A stretch of DNA of 64,000 bases, from the NCBI RefSeq assembly GCF_006335115.1, contig NZ_VDMJ01000015.1:1-64000 (forward strand). Reading direction: 5' to 3'. This document shows positions 51,006-59,605 of the stretch, piece by piece. The position numbers were made by a program, and so were the translations under genes. Position 1 is the first letter of the stretch, and each line of letters starts with the position of its first letter. The notes beneath the pieces were generated by a model. It had not been told where the DNA came from, did no database searches, and worked only from the letters and a program-made list of their open reading frames with translations. This stretch comes from Streptomyces sp. NP160 (GTDB lineage: Bacteria; Actinomycetota; Actinomycetes; Actinomycetales; Quadrisphaeraceae).

Positions 51006-52285
51006 GCCGGCTGCTCCACGGGCTTCGTCGCGGTGGTGGGCGCGGTGGTGATGCTCTTCAGCGGCACCGACGGGTCGCCCGCGAGGTCGGCGGGGACATC
51101 GGCACCGGCGCCGAGCGCCTGCCGCACGGCCATGAAGTCCAGCGGGGCGTTGAGGCACTCGGCGGCGATGATCCGGCCGCCGGCGTAGTGCAGCACCGTG
51201 AACCGTCCCTTGGTGTCGTCCCGCCGGACCACCGTGCGGTCGGAGCCCTGGGAGAGCCCGGCGATCTGCAGCTTCAGGTCGCCCTGGTTCGACCAGAACC
51301 AGGGGATGCCCGCGTACTCCTCGCGGCGCCCGGTGATGGCGTACGCCGCCACCTTCGCGTGCTCGATGGCGTTGTTGACGCTCTCGAAGCGGACGCGGTC
51401 TCCGGGGGGAGAGCCCGGGACGGGATTGGGGAGGTTGGCGCAGTCGCCGATGGCCACGGTCACGCCGTCGGAGGTCAGGGCGCAGGCGTCGACGCGGATG
51501 CCGTTGTCGCACTCCAGCCCCAGCTGCTCTGCCAGCTCGGTGTTGGGCAGCACCCCGATACCGATGAGCACGACGTCGGCGGGCAGCGTGCTCCCATCTG
51601 CCATCCGCACGCCACGCACGCCGTCGTCGTCTCCGACGAGCGCCTCGGTGCGGGCGCCGAGCTCGATGCGGATGCCGCGGGCGGTGTGGTGGGCCAGCAG
51701 GTGTGCGGCCACCTCCTCACCGACGGCGCGCCCCACCAGTCGGGGCCCGGCCTCCAGGACAGTGACGCGCTTGCCCATCTTCTGGAGGCTGGCGGCGGCT
51801 TCGAGGCCGATGAACCCTCCGCCGATGATGACCACGTCGGTGGCGGTCTCGGCGCGGGCCTTCAGCTCGAGGGCGTCGTCGGCGTTGCGCAGGTGCAGCA
51901 CCCCGGGCAGGTCGGTCCCCGGCAGGGGCAGCGGACGGGCCCTGGCCCCGACGGTGAGCGCGAGGCGGTCGAAGGCGAAGACCGCTCCTGAGCGCGAGGT
52001 CGCGGTGCCGCTGCCGTCAGCACGCTTGTCGATGCGGGTGATGCGCTCGTTCTTGACCACCCTGATGCGGTGCTCGTCCCAGTAGTCCTGGGAGCGGTGG
52101 ATGAGCTTCTCCTTGGAGATGCTCCCCTGCAGGAAGTCCTTGGACAGGGCTGGCCGCTGGTAGGGCCGGTGGTCCTCGTCGCCCAGCAGGGTGATGGGGG
52201 CGTCATACCCCAGGGCGCGCAGGGAGACGGCCAGCTGCACGCCTGACTGCGAGGCTCCGATGATGAGCAGTCCGTCGGCGGCCAC
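51002..52285 (-). CDS. creE: FAD-dependent ferredoxin reductase, CreE-like
   Basis: A 427-residue NADH-dependent reductase with two dinucleotide motifs: LLIIGASQSGVQLAVSL (FAD) at the N-terminus and VVIIGGGFIGLEAAASL (NADH) near 150; RPYQRPALSKDFLQG and VAIGDCANLPNP are typical of putidaredoxin/rubredoxin reductases. It passes electrons from NADH to the [2Fe-2S] ferredoxin for the P450. GTG 52285 lies just before the ferredoxin stop at 52288. Confidence 0.88.
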   Translation of the reverse strand: MAADGLLIIGASQSGVQLAVSLRALGYDAPITLLGDEDHRPYQRPALSKDFLQGSISKEKLIHRSQDYWDEHRIRVVKNERITRIDKRADGSGTATSRSGAVFAFDRLALTVGARARPLPLPGTDLPGVLHLRNADDALELKARAETATDVVIIGGGFIGLEAAASLQKMGKRVTVLEAGPRLVGRAVGEEVAAHLLAHHTARGIRIELGARTEALVGDDDGVRGVRMADGSTLPADVVLIGIGVLPNTELAEQLGLECDNGIRVDACALTSDGVTVAIGDCANLPNPVPGSPPGDRVRFESVNNAIEHAKVAAYAITGRREEYAGIPWFWSNQGDLKLQIAGLSQGSDRTVVRRDDTKGRFTVLHYAGGRIIAAECLNAPLDFMAVRQALGAGADVPADLAGDPSVPLKSITTAPTTATKPVEQPA

Positions 52286-52287
52286 GG

Positions 52288-52608
52288 TCAGACCTGGGTC
52301 GCCGGGGTCGTGACGTGCAGGTCGGTGTGCTCGGTGACGGGCAGCTGGCAGCTGAGGCGGGAGTTCTCCTCCCGGTCGACGGCGGTGCCGTAGAGCATCT
52401 CGTCCTCCATCTCGTCCATCTCCGGGAGGTCGGGCAGGTCGTCGGCGGCCACGAAGACGTGGCAGGTGGCGCACGACAGCGAGCCGCCGCACTCGGCGAC
52501 GATGCCCGGCACGCCGTTGCGCACGGCGGTCTCCATGACCGAGTCGCCGGGGGTGGCCTCGATGACGCGGACGCCGCCGTCGGCGTCGGTGAAGCTGACC
52601 TGGGGCAT
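52288..52608 (-). CDS. creF: [2Fe-2S] ferredoxin, CreF-like
   Basis: A 106-residue putidaredoxin-type ferredoxin. Cluster ligands are Cys40, Cys46, Cys49 (ECGGSLSCATCHVFV) and Cys87 (RLSCQLP). It links the reductase to the P450 encoded upstream. The MDEMEDEMLYG acidic segment is the usual partner-binding helix. ATG 52608 has AAGGAG upstream. Confidence 0.92.
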   Translation of the reverse strand: MPQVSFTDADGGVRVIEATPGDSVMETAVRNGVPGIVAECGGSLSCATCHVFVAADDLPDLPEMDEMEDEMLYGTAVDREENSRLSCQLPVTEHTDLHVTTPATQV

Positions 52609-52676
52609 CGGGACTCCTTGGTGAGCAGGTCCGGTGGGTGGTGCGGGGCGGGGAGCGCGCCGGGGCGGACGGGTGG

Positions 52677-53450
52677 TCAGATGAACTGACGACCGCCGTC
52701 GACCACGAGCGTCTGCCCGGTGATGTAGGTGCTGTGCGGGCCGGCGAGGAAGAGCGCGGCGCCGACGACGTCCTCGGGGTGCGCGGGCCGGCGCAGCGCG
52801 CTGCGGTCGACGCCGTAGGCCTCGGCGTCCTCGACGAGGCCGTAGCTGGCCTCGGTGAGCGTGAAGCCGGGGGCGATGGCGTTGACGGTGATGGACCGCC
52901 GTCCCAGCTCCTTCGCCATCACGCGGGTGAGCGCGATGACGCCGCCCTTGGACGCCACGTAGTGCAGCCAGTGCTCCGACCCGCTGTAGACGGTGGCGGA
53001 GGAGAGGTTGACCACGCGGCCGCCCTCGGGCAGGTGCGGGCTGCAGGCCCGCACCACCAGCCACGGCCCCTTGAGGTTGACCGCCATGACGCGGTCCCAC
53101 TCGGCGGGGTCGATGTCCTCCAGGGGAGAGCGCGTGACGGTGGCGTAGACGGCGGCGTTGTTGACGACGACGTCGATCCGTCCGCCGCCGAAGTCCGCCA
53201 CGGCCGCAGCGGTCTCCTCCGCCGAGGCCAGGTCGGTGACGTCTGTGCGGCCGGCCCAGGCCTGAGCACCGGCGTCGCGCACCAGACGCGCGGTCTCTTC
53301 GACACCGGCGAGGTCGACGTCGGCCACGGCGACCCGGTACCCCAGCCCTGCGAAGCCGAGGGCGAAGCTGCGGCCGAGCCCCCCGGCGGCGCCGGTGACC
53401 AGGACGGTGCGGTCGTAGCCCTCGGCGACGCGGGAGGTGTCCGTCGCCAC
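52677..53450 (-). CDS. creG: Short-chain dehydrogenase/reductase, CreG-like
   Basis: A 257-residue classical SDR: cofactor motif VTGAAGGLG (about 18-26), NNAAVY, catalytic Ser151 (NLSSATVYSG), Tyr164 and Lys168 (YVASKGG). In the cre pathway it would oxidise the benzyl-alcohol intermediate to the aldehyde. GTG 53450 follows the CreH stop at once (2 bp), so they are coupled. The long open frame upstream runs antisense-like through CreH and is ignored. Confidence 0.87.
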   Translation of the reverse strand: MATDTSRVAEGYDRTVLVTGAAGGLGRSFALGFAGLGYRVAVADVDLAGVEETARLVRDAGAQAWAGRTDVTDLASAEETAAAVADFGGGRIDVVVNNAAVYATVTRSPLEDIDPAEWDRVMAVNLKGPWLVVRACSPHLPEGGRVVNLSSATVYSGSEHWLHYVASKGGVIALTRVMAKELGRRSITVNAIAPGFTLTEASYGLVEDAEAYGVDRSALRRPAHPEDVVGAALFLAGPHSTYITGQTLVVDGGRQFI

Positions 53451-53452
53451 GG

Positions 53453-55315
53453 TCAGCCCTCGAGGATCTCGACCCGGCCGCGCGAGCCGTCGACGCGGAT
53501 GCGCTGGCCGGTGCGGATGGTGGTCGAGGCGCTGCCGGTGCCGGTGACGGCGGGCAACCCGTACTCGCGGCACACGATCGCGGCGTGGCTCATCATCCCG
53601 CCGATGTCGGTGACGGTGGCTCGGATCTTGCCGAAGATCGGACCCCACGACGGCGCGGTGATGGTGGCGACGAGGATCTCGCCCTGCTGGACCTCGAACA
53701 GCTGGTCAGCGCTGGTGATGACCCGCGCCAGCCCCTCCACGACGCCGGGGGAGGCGGCCATGCCGGTGATGGCGCCGTCGGACCCGCCGTCGTCGTCGCC
53801 GAGCCACTGCTGCACCTGCTCGGTGGTGATGCCGTAGAGCATCATCGTGAACGGCTCGGTGATCTCCGCGGGAGGCGTGTTCAGCGCCGGCTGCGGACGG
53901 CGCGTGGACAGCGCGTCGATGATGCCGCGGCGGCGCTCGATCTCAGCGGGCCAGTAGTGGGGACCCGTCGCCTGCGAGCCGACGCCCCACGCGGTCGCGT
54001 GGTCGAACAGCGCGTCCCGGACCTCGCCGCGGGTCAGGTACAGCACGTCGTCGACGTCAGCCCAGAAGCCCGCCTCGACGAAGACGCGGCTCAGCTCGCG
54101 CACCTTGCGCCAGAAGACCCCCATCGTCCAGTGCTCGATGTAGAAGTTGTGGTTCTCCACGTACGGGTAGGCCGTCGCGGCGAGCTGGCGCTTCGCGTCG
54201 AAGGTGGCCAGCGCCTCGCCGTCCAGCAGCTCGCCGTACTCCTCGACGATGCGGTGGCGCTCCGCCAGCAGCTCCTCGACGGGCCGCACGATGCGCTCCC
54301 CGGCGTCCAGGCGGCGCACGTAGTCCTTGATGAACCCCAGCGGGATCTCCTGGTGGTCCTTCCAGTACTTGTCCGTGCCGTAGAAGCCGTTGCCGATGGT
54401 GAAGTTGAACCACGGGTCCTGCGCCTCGCGGTAGCTGTCCAGCCACTCCTGCCCGCGGTCGGCGGCCGCGAAGCGCCCCAGCGTCCCCTCGACGTCGTCG
54501 GTGTCCGACAGCGCGTCCTGCAGCCCCAGCTCGACGGCAAGCGCCGCGAGGCGCTTGAGCTCGTCGTCGGGGCGGAACAGCTCCATGTCCACGCCCTGGA
54601 CCATCGTGGCGATGGCCTGGTCGGGGATGCCGGGGAAGACCTGCTTGCAGTAGCCGAAGAAGTCGAGGTAGGCGATGTAGCCGAGGTTGAGGAACTCGAA
54701 GTGGTACTGCCAGTTCTGGTAGCAGAGCTGGATGAGCCGGTCGTAGTTCTCCATCAGCACCTCGGTGCCGTCCTTGGCCTTCCCGCTGACGATGTCGTCG
54801 AACGGCACCACGTCCGGGAGCAGGGGGAAGCTGAGCGCCTCCATCTCGTCGATGGTCGCGCGGACCTTGACCTTCCACTGCTCGAGCAGGCTGTCCCAGT
54901 TCTGGAAGTAGTGGCCGGCGCGCCGCTCGAACTCGGGGACTCGCGCTCCGATCTCCTCGGGCGGCACGGGGACCGGGCTCATGTAGAGGTAGCCCAGGTG
55001 GATCTTGAACTCGATGCCGTTGGCCGGAGGGATGAGCAGGTGGCGGGTGTTGTACTGCCCGAGGCACTTCACGGCGAACTCCCCGCCGATGGTCTCGAAG
55101 GGCTTGAAGACGGCCGGCCAGTGCTGGCTGTCGCAGAACCAGAACTTCTCGTCCTCCTGGCCGCTCAGGTTCCGGAAGGCGAGGTGGTACGGGTACAGGT
55201 CCTCCCAGCCCTCCGCGCCCTCGGGCACGGTCAGGTCGGACGGCTTGGGGAAGGACTTCAGGGTCGGCCGGGGCTCGTCCGCCGCCGTGGTGGGGGAGGG
55301 GTCGATCGCGGTCAT
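53453..55315 (-). CDS. creH: Split PEP-synthase-like kinase, swivel-His subunit, CreH-like
   Basis: A 620-residue protein. The first 500 residues are an aromatic-rich domain of the kind found in phenylphosphate synthase alpha subunits; residues about 515-615 are the mobile swivelling domain of PEP-utilising enzymes with the phosphoryl-carrying His577 in DIGGMMSHAAIVCREYGLPA. With CreI it forms a two-subunit ATP-dependent kinase that phosphorylates p-cresol, as known for CreHI of C. glutamicum and, for phenol, in Thauera. Length matches those proteins rather than full-length PEP synthase (about 790). 115 bp separate it from creI. Confidence 0.85.
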   Translation of the reverse strand: MTAIDPSPTTAADEPRPTLKSFPKPSDLTVPEGAEGWEDLYPYHLAFRNLSGQEDEKFWFCDSQHWPAVFKPFETIGGEFAVKCLGQYNTRHLLIPPANGIEFKIHLGYLYMSPVPVPPEEIGARVPEFERRAGHYFQNWDSLLEQWKVKVRATIDEMEALSFPLLPDVVPFDDIVSGKAKDGTEVLMENYDRLIQLCYQNWQYHFEFLNLGYIAYLDFFGYCKQVFPGIPDQAIATMVQGVDMELFRPDDELKRLAALAVELGLQDALSDTDDVEGTLGRFAAADRGQEWLDSYREAQDPWFNFTIGNGFYGTDKYWKDHQEIPLGFIKDYVRRLDAGERIVRPVEELLAERHRIVEEYGELLDGEALATFDAKRQLAATAYPYVENHNFYIEHWTMGVFWRKVRELSRVFVEAGFWADVDDVLYLTRGEVRDALFDHATAWGVGSQATGPHYWPAEIERRRGIIDALSTRRPQPALNTPPAEITEPFTMMLYGITTEQVQQWLGDDDGGSDGAITGMAASPGVVEGLARVITSADQLFEVQQGEILVATITAPSWGPIFGKIRATVTDIGGMMSHAAIVCREYGLPAVTGTGSASTTIRTGQRIRVDGSRGRVEILEG

Positions 55316-55430
55316 GGTTGCTCCTTCGCAACGAGGGGGGCGGCAGCTGCGTCGCGGCCGGCGTGTGGGAGTCAGGGTGGTGGGGCTGGCGGAGGTCGGT
55401 GAGGAGACGGCGGGACGCTGACCCGAGGGC

Positions 55431-56555
55431 TCAGCCGCGCCCGGGCGTGGAGGCGCGCGTCAGGGCGGAGAAGCTGAAGGCGCTGGCTGCGGTGGGTGGC
55501 GCCGCGGGGACGGCAGGTGCTGCCGTCGCGGCAGCGAGCGGGACACCCCGCGGGACTGCGGAGTGGACCGTCTCCGGCCGTGCCTGCAGCAGGAGCAGGT
55601 CCTGGCCGGGGGGCAGGTCGGCGTCGAAGGCCCACTCGACGTCCTGCGGGCAGCGGTAGTGCTTCTCGGCACGCTTGGCGAGCGTCGCCACCGCCACCAG
55701 CTCGGCCTCGGTCAGGCAGCGGCGCTGCCTGCGCTCGGCCTCGACCTCTCGCTCGACCAGCTGGCACTGCCCGGCGTCCGGGACCAGCTCGGCGTGCTTG
55801 TCACCGATCGTCTCCGAGACCACCGCGAGGACCACCTTGTCGAGCACGTGGTTGTCAGGGGTCACCTGGCCCGACACCACCATCTCACCCACGCCGTAGG
55901 AGGAGTCGATGGTGATCTTCGAGCGGTCCCCGGTGAGCGGGTCGAGGGTGAGCGCCACTCCCGACGCGCGGGCGTTGACCATCTTCTGGACGGCGACCGC
56001 CATGGACAGCCCCTCATCGGGGATGCCGTTGCGCAGGCGGTACAAGATGGCTCGGCTGGTGTACAGGGACGCCCAGCAGCGGCGGACGTGCTCCAGCACG
56101 GATGACTCCCCCCGCACCCAGAGGTAGGTGTCCTGCTGGCCGGCGAAGCTGGCGTCGGGAAGGTCCTCGGCGGTGGCCGACGAGCGGACGGCCACCGGCA
56201 CCTGCTGGTCGAAGCGCGCCTGCAGGGCCTGGTAGGCGCGCACCACGTGCTCGCGCAGCTCGGTGGGCACCTCGAAGGAGCAGATCAGGTCTCGGATCTC
56301 GGCGGAGGCCGCGTCGACGGCCGTCACGTCCTCCGGGTCCAGGTGCTCGAGCGCGGAGGCGATGGCTGCGGCAGCGCCGGACCTCTCCAGCACCGCGTCG
56401 AAGTGGGCGGTGGTGATGGCGAAGCCCGGCGGGACGGGCATGCCGGCCGCCGTCATGGTGACCAGCGAGGAGCACTTGCCGCCGAGGAGCGCGTGCTCTG
56501 GCTCAGCGGGGTCGTCGAAGAAGCGGACGTAGGCCGACTCGATCTGTCCATCCAT
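55431..56555 (-). CDS. creI: Split PEP-synthase-like kinase, ATP-binding subunit, CreI-like
   Basis: A 374-residue protein equal to the N-terminal nucleotide-binding domain of PEP synthase/PPDK: GGKCSSLVTMTAAGMPVPPG, VPVAVRSSATAEDLPDASFA, and EWAFDADLPPGQDLLLLQAR near the end. It would donate phosphate from ATP to the His of CreH. The last 45 residues are an Ala/Pro tail. It starts at ATG 56555, directly adjacent to the P450 stop (56557). Which of H and I is which is inferred from gene order. Confidence 0.85.
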   Translation of the reverse strand: MDGQIESAYVRFFDDPAEPEHALLGGKCSSLVTMTAAGMPVPPGFAITTAHFDAVLERSGAAAAIASALEHLDPEDVTAVDAASAEIRDLICSFEVPTELREHVVRAYQALQARFDQQVPVAVRSSATAEDLPDASFAGQQDTYLWVRGESSVLEHVRRCWASLYTSRAILYRLRNGIPDEGLSMAVAVQKMVNARASGVALTLDPLTGDRSKITIDSSYGVGEMVVSGQVTPDNHVLDKVVLAVVSETIGDKHAELVPDAGQCQLVEREVEAERRQRRCLTEAELVAVATLAKRAEKHYRCPQDVEWAFDADLPPGQDLLLLQARPETVHSAVPRGVPLAAATAAPAVPAAPPTAASAFSFSALTRASTPGRG

Positions 56556-56556
56556 G

Positions 56557-57822
56557 TCAGGCCTCCCAGGTCACGGGGACGCGCACCGGTGCGCGGAAGG
56601 AGAGGTTGTCGCCGAAGCGGATCTGCTCGCCGTCGACCAGGCTCATGCTCGGAGCGAGCCGCGCGACCTCCTCGACCGCGATCCGGGTCTGCAGCTTGGC
56701 GAGCATGTTGCCCAGGCAGTAGTGGATGCCGAAGCCGAAGGACAGGTGGTCGCGGGCGTTGGGACGGGACACGTCGAAGGCGTCGGCGTCCTCGAAGTGC
56801 GACTCGTCTCGGTTCGCTGAGCCCATGACCAGCAGCAGCTCCGCGCCTGCAGGCACGTGCTGGCCACCGACCACGGCGTCGGCCAGGGCCTTGCGGCGCC
56901 ACGCGACGATCGAGGGGCTGTACCGCAGCACCTCGTCCACGGCGGCGGGGACGAGTGCCGGGTCCGCGACGACGGCGTTCCACTGGTCGCGATGCGCCAG
57001 GAGCACCCTCAGCGCGTTGGAGATGAGTGTGGTGGTGGTCTCGTGGCCGGCGAACAGCAGGCTGTAGCAGATGGAGGCGATCTCGTGGTCGCTGATCTCC
57101 GCACCCTCGCCCTGGGCCCGCACGAGGTCGCCGACGAGGCTGTCGCGCTCCTCGCCGTGGGCCTCGGCCACCAGGCGCTGGCACTCGCTCCAGTACTCCA
57201 CGAGGTTGTGCGCGTGGGGCACCTGCTCCTCGTCGGACAGGTCGCCCCACGTCATCGCCGCGCGCGAGTCCGACCACCGCTTGAACGTGTCGACCTGGGA
57301 GGTGTCGGCACCGATGAGCGTCAGGATCGTGGTGGTGGGCACCTCGTAGGCGAGGTCGGCCACGAGGTCCCCGCGGTGGTCGGGGCGGGAGAGCAGCTCG
57401 TCCAAAAGCCGCACGACGTTCACCCTGATCGCCGGCTCCAGCACCTTGTACCGCCTCGGCGTGAAGGCCCTGGAGACGATCTTGCGGATGCGGGTGTGGT
57501 CCGGGGGGATGCGGGCGGACAGCCCCGAGTAGGCGGTGAAGCCACCGTCGAGCATGATCTGCGTCGCCGCGTGGCCCCGTTCGCGCACGGGCGCCTGGGC
57601 GTTCTCGCTGCTGAAGGTCTGCCAGTCCTCGAAGACGGCCTTGATGTCGTCATAGCGGGTGACCACCCAGTACCCGACCCGCTCGTCGTAGTGGACGGGA
57701 GCCTCGGCGCGCAGGGCGGCGTAGGAGGGGAACGGGTCGTCCTGGGCGAAGGGCTCGTAGCCGTGGTGGGCGGGGCACCCCGTCGCCGCTGGGCTCGGGG
57801 CTGTCTGCCGGGACTGCGGCAC
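56557..57822 (-). CDS. creJ: Cytochrome P450, CreJ-like
   Basis: A 421-residue soluble P450. The I-helix has AGHETT (258-263), ExxR is Glu297/Arg300 and the heme loop FGFGIHYCLGN has the axial Cys369. In the cre pathway it hydroxylates the methyl group of the cresyl phosphate, with electrons from CreE and CreF. GTG 57822 has AGGGAG upstream. First gene of the operon; a TTCC/GGAA palindrome lies 78 bp upstream, between it and the IclR gene. Confidence 0.9.
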   Translation of the reverse strand: MPQSRQTAPSPAATGCPAHHGYEPFAQDDPFPSYAALRAEAPVHYDERVGYWVVTRYDDIKAVFEDWQTFSSENAQAPVRERGHAATQIMLDGGFTAYSGLSARIPPDHTRIRKIVSRAFTPRRYKVLEPAIRVNVVRLLDELLSRPDHRGDLVADLAYEVPTTTILTLIGADTSQVDTFKRWSDSRAAMTWGDLSDEEQVPHAHNLVEYWSECQRLVAEAHGEERDSLVGDLVRAQGEGAEISDHEIASICYSLLFAGHETTTTLISNALRVLLAHRDQWNAVVADPALVPAAVDEVLRYSPSIVAWRRKALADAVVGGQHVPAGAELLLVMGSANRDESHFEDADAFDVSRPNARDHLSFGFGIHYCLGNMLAKLQTRIAVEEVARLAPSMSLVDGEQIRFGDNLSFRAPVRVPVTWEA

Positions 57823-57899
57823 GCTGGCTCCCTGGTCTCGTCGTCGGTGACTGACACGTGCAGTCTGTTGATCCCGGCGTCCCGGTCACAAGCGCGCAC

Positions 57900-57914
57900 T
57901 TCCGACTGTTGGAA
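57900..57914. promoter_or_regulatory. IclR operator candidate upstream of creJ
   Basis: TTCCGACTGTTGGAA, a 7-1-7 palindrome with one mismatch, in the 125-bp gap between the IclR gene and creJ. The same element, perfect, stands at 59591. Confidence 0.7.
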
Positions 57915-57947
57915 GCGATGCCCTGGCCCGCCGACGTCATCGGTGCG

Positions 57948-58691
57948 TCAGTCCGTCGCTCCTCGCGCAGCGAAGGGCTCCAGGGCACTGCCGATGCGCC
58001 GAGCGACCCCGTGCAAGACAGGAAGGTGGCGGTTCATCTGCGTGGCTTGGGAGGAGAGCATCGACAAGCCGAGGGCGGCCACTGCGCTCCCAGTGCGGGT
58101 CAGGACGGGGACGGCGATGGAGCAGGCGCCTGCTCGGACCTCCTCGTAGGTGGTGGCATAGCCCTGCTCTCTGATCTGCTTCAGCTCGACGAGCAGACGC
58201 TCTCCATTGACGTGCGTGCGGAGCGTGGGGGCGTGCATCGGGGTCGCGACGTACGCCTCCTGCAGCCAGGTCTCCTCGTGCGCGAGCAGCACCTTGCCCA
58301 CTGCCGTCGCGTGCAGCGGCAGCCGACCTCCGACGCGAGAGGCACGGGGGACGCGCTTGGAGCTGTAGACCCTGTCGACGTAGAGCGCGTCGCGTCCCTC
58401 GCGCACTGCCATGTGGGCCGTCTCGTGCGTCAGGCTGAAGAGGTCCTGCAGGTAGGGGCGAGCCGCGTCGCGCAGACGCCGACCACCGAGCTGCGCCACT
58501 TCCCACAGTCGCAGTCCCACCTGGTAGCGGCCCATGCTGTCCTTCTGCAGAGCGCCCCACTCCACGAGCTCACCGACGAGGCGGTGAGCGGTAGGAAGCG
58601 GCAGTTCGGCGGACTGCGCGATCTGGGTCAGCGTCAGTGGGGCCGTGGTGCCTTCGAAGGCCTGGAGGACACGAAGGACCCGGGTGGTCAC
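57948..58691 (-). CDS. IclR family regulator of the cre cluster
   Basis: A 247-residue regulator: N-terminal HTH VTTRVLRVLQAFEGTTAPLT and LTQIAQSAELPLPTAHRLVG, effector domain with LHATAVGKVLLAHEETW and EVRAGACSIAVPVL. GTG 58691 is taken as start although it places the HTH right at the N-terminus; a longer form starting at a CTG overlapping the HD gene stop cannot be excluded. Same strand and direct upstream neighbour of creJ, so it is the likely controller of the operon, comparable to the CreR position in other clusters. Confidence 0.85.
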   Translation of the reverse strand: MTTRVLRVLQAFEGTTAPLTLTQIAQSAELPLPTAHRLVGELVEWGALQKDSMGRYQVGLRLWEVAQLGGRRLRDAARPYLQDLFSLTHETAHMAVREGRDALYVDRVYSSKRVPRASRVGGRLPLHATAVGKVLLAHEETWLQEAYVATPMHAPTLRTHVNGERLLVELKQIREQGYATTYEEVRAGACSIAVPVLTRTGSAVAALGLSMLSSQATQMNRHLPVLHGVARRIGSALEPFAARGATD

Positions 58692-58735
58692 TGACTCCCC
58701 GGTGGGTCGTCTCCGGCCGCGGGCGATCTCGCCGC

Positions 58736-59422
58736 TCAGCCCAGTGCCCTGAGCTGCGAGGAGGTGTCCGTCCGCACGACCGCCGCCAGTCCTCGCGCCA
58801 TGGTCCGGCCGGCGTCGGTGAGCAGGTGCGGGTGGACGCGGCTGCCGATGAGCAGGTGCGCCTCTTCTCTCGTGAGGCCGAACCAGTCCATCACGGTGTC
58901 GACGCCGTGCGGCGTGAGGCGCCACAGCTTGTCAGCGTCCTTGACGACGGCGTCGTCGATGGAGGTGGCGTGCGCCCGCGAGTCGTGGCCGTCGACGATG
59001 CCGACCACTCGGTCCACGACATCGGAGCTGCACCCTGAGCGAACCAGGATCTCGCGTGCGATCGCCGCGCCTTCCACCTCGTGCCGCCGTACCAGGTCCG
59101 GCCGGCCCCCGCCGGGAGCGATCGCCTCGAGCACCTCATCTTCGGGAACGCGGGACCAACCGGTGTCGTGCAGGAGGATGGCCGGGAGCACCACTTCGGG
59201 ATCAGTGCCTGGAACGAGGTCGACGAGTCCTCTGGCGAGCTCGTAGGAGTAGAGGGTGTGCACGTCGTTGCTGCGCACGTGGAGGTGCGGCGCTGCGAGG
59301 CGCCAGATCCCCTCGTGGATCGCCGGCATCGGTGCGGTGCCCACGACCTGCTCGACGGTGGGCACGTGAGCAGTGACGTCGCGACCGATCAAGTTGTGCG
59401 AGGGCGTTCTCCTGGGGTTCAC
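58736..59422 (-). CDS. Second HD-domain hydrolase, CreD paralogue
   Basis: About 228 residues; an HD-domain protein clearly related to CreD: LPAILLHDTGWSRVPEDEVL, RHEVEGAAIAREILVRSGCS, IVDGHDSRAHATSIDDAVVK and DADKLWRLTPHGVDTVMDWF follow the same order and spacing. A second phosphatase with a different ring-substituent preference is plausible. The start is unsure: GTG 59422, GTG 59365 or an internal ATG (PAIHEGIWRLAAPH) are all weak; I use 59422. It precedes the IclR gene by 44 bp and has its own operator-like palindrome upstream. Confidence 0.75.
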   Translation of the reverse strand: MNPRRTPSHNLIGRDVTAHVPTVEQVVGTAPMPAIHEGIWRLAAPHLHVRSNDVHTLYSYELARGLVDLVPGTDPEVVLPAILLHDTGWSRVPEDEVLEAIAPGGGRPDLVRRHEVEGAAIAREILVRSGCSSDVVDRVVGIVDGHDSRAHATSIDDAVVKDADKLWRLTPHGVDTVMDWFGLTREEAHLLIGSRVHPHLLTDAGRTMARGLAAVVRTDTSSQLRALG

Positions 59423-59590
59423 AGTGGTCCCATCTGGAAGTCGGCACTCACGCCGTCGACCGCCTTCGCAGACCTCTTCATCGTGCGCACAAGTCCTCCT
59501 GCGGTGCAGCGGCACAGCGCGGTGAGGCGCTGCCGATCACGGATCTGTCGCGAGACTAGGAACGTGAGCGCCTCTCACCAAAGCACTCGT

Positions 59591-59605
59591 TTCCATCTGA
59601 TGGAA
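59591..59605. promoter_or_regulatory. IclR operator candidate upstream of the second HD gene
   Basis: TTCCATCTGATGGAA, a perfect 7-1-7 palindrome of the same form as 57900-57914, about 170 bp upstream of the assumed start of the HD gene. Confidence 0.7.

Noticed and set aside
53453-56555. Gluconeogenic PEP synthase broken into two by a mutation
   Set aside because: Both halves are intact genes with own starts, sizes match phenylphosphate-synthase/CreHI subunits, and the neighbours are cre genes.
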